Positions 6,301 to 6,326 of a stretch of DNA of 6,326 nt are shown piece by piece. The notes beneath the pieces are model-generated. The model was not told the DNA's origin. It saw nothing but the letters and a program-made list of their open reading frames with translations, and searched no databases. Positions within the stretch are counted from its first letter, which is position 1. The number at the start of each line of letters is the position of its first letter. This DNA is from Paracoccaceae bacterium (GTDB lineage Bacteria; Pseudomonadota; Alphaproteobacteria; Rhodobacterales; Rhodobacteraceae): NCBI GenBank assembly GCA_004566265.1, contig SPLB01000297.1, positions 1 to 6,326 of the forward strand, given 5' to 3'. The position numbers and the translations under genes were made by a program.

Positions 6301-6326
6301 GTTGCCTTGACGAAAGGCGGCAGCGA

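Noticed and set aside
6307..6312. TTGACG after the terminator as a -35 box for a downstream gene
   Set aside because: The window ends before any -10 position can be seen, and the bases also form a small GCCTT/AAGGC stem, so it cannot be judged.

Overview
This is ordinary core-metabolism chromosome from an alphaproteobacterium, most likely a member of the Rhodobacterales (Roseobacter group). The reasons are moderately high GC, a pdhA-pdhB-pdhC operon whose E1-beta carries its own lipoyl domain, a short FtsB/DivIC-like protein just upstream of pdhA, and close agreement of the PGK and cyclophilin sequences with what I remember of that group. The genus cannot be fixed by reading alone. I found no mobile element, CRISPR array, tRNA or rRNA, and no undescribed multi-gene system. 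The interest lies in the non-coding gaps and in a few protein details.

Layout: (1) 1-390, minus strand: the first 130 codons of a cytoplasmic cyclophilin-type peptidyl-prolyl isomerase, cut by the left edge. (2) 391-555: a divergent intergenic region with an 8-bp direct repeat of 22-bp period. (3) 556-1746, plus strand: phosphoglycerate kinase. (4) 1747-2070: a 324-bp gap with an imperfect GC-rich hairpin, an AT-rich inverted repeat, a smaller dyad and one doubtful 25-codon ORF. (5) 2071-2370: an FtsB/DivIC-type septum-formation protein, probably starting with GTG. (6) 2371-2534: the pdh upstream region with a perfect 8-4-8 palindrome ending 26 bp before the pdhA start. (7) 2535-6238: pdhA, pdhB and pdhC, with gaps of 23 and 12 bp. 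(8) 6272-6300: a strong intrinsic terminator closing the operon.

How the genes work together: PGK is an ATP-forming (or, in gluconeogenesis, ATP-consuming) step of the Embden-Meyerhof/lower Entner-Doudoroff route. The pdh operon encodes the E1-alpha, E1-beta and E2 parts of the pyruvate dehydrogenase complex, which turns pyruvate into acetyl-CoA. E3 (dihydrolipoamide dehydrogenase) is not in the window and must be encoded elsewhere. The FtsB-like protein belongs to cell division, and only its position links it to carbon metabolism.
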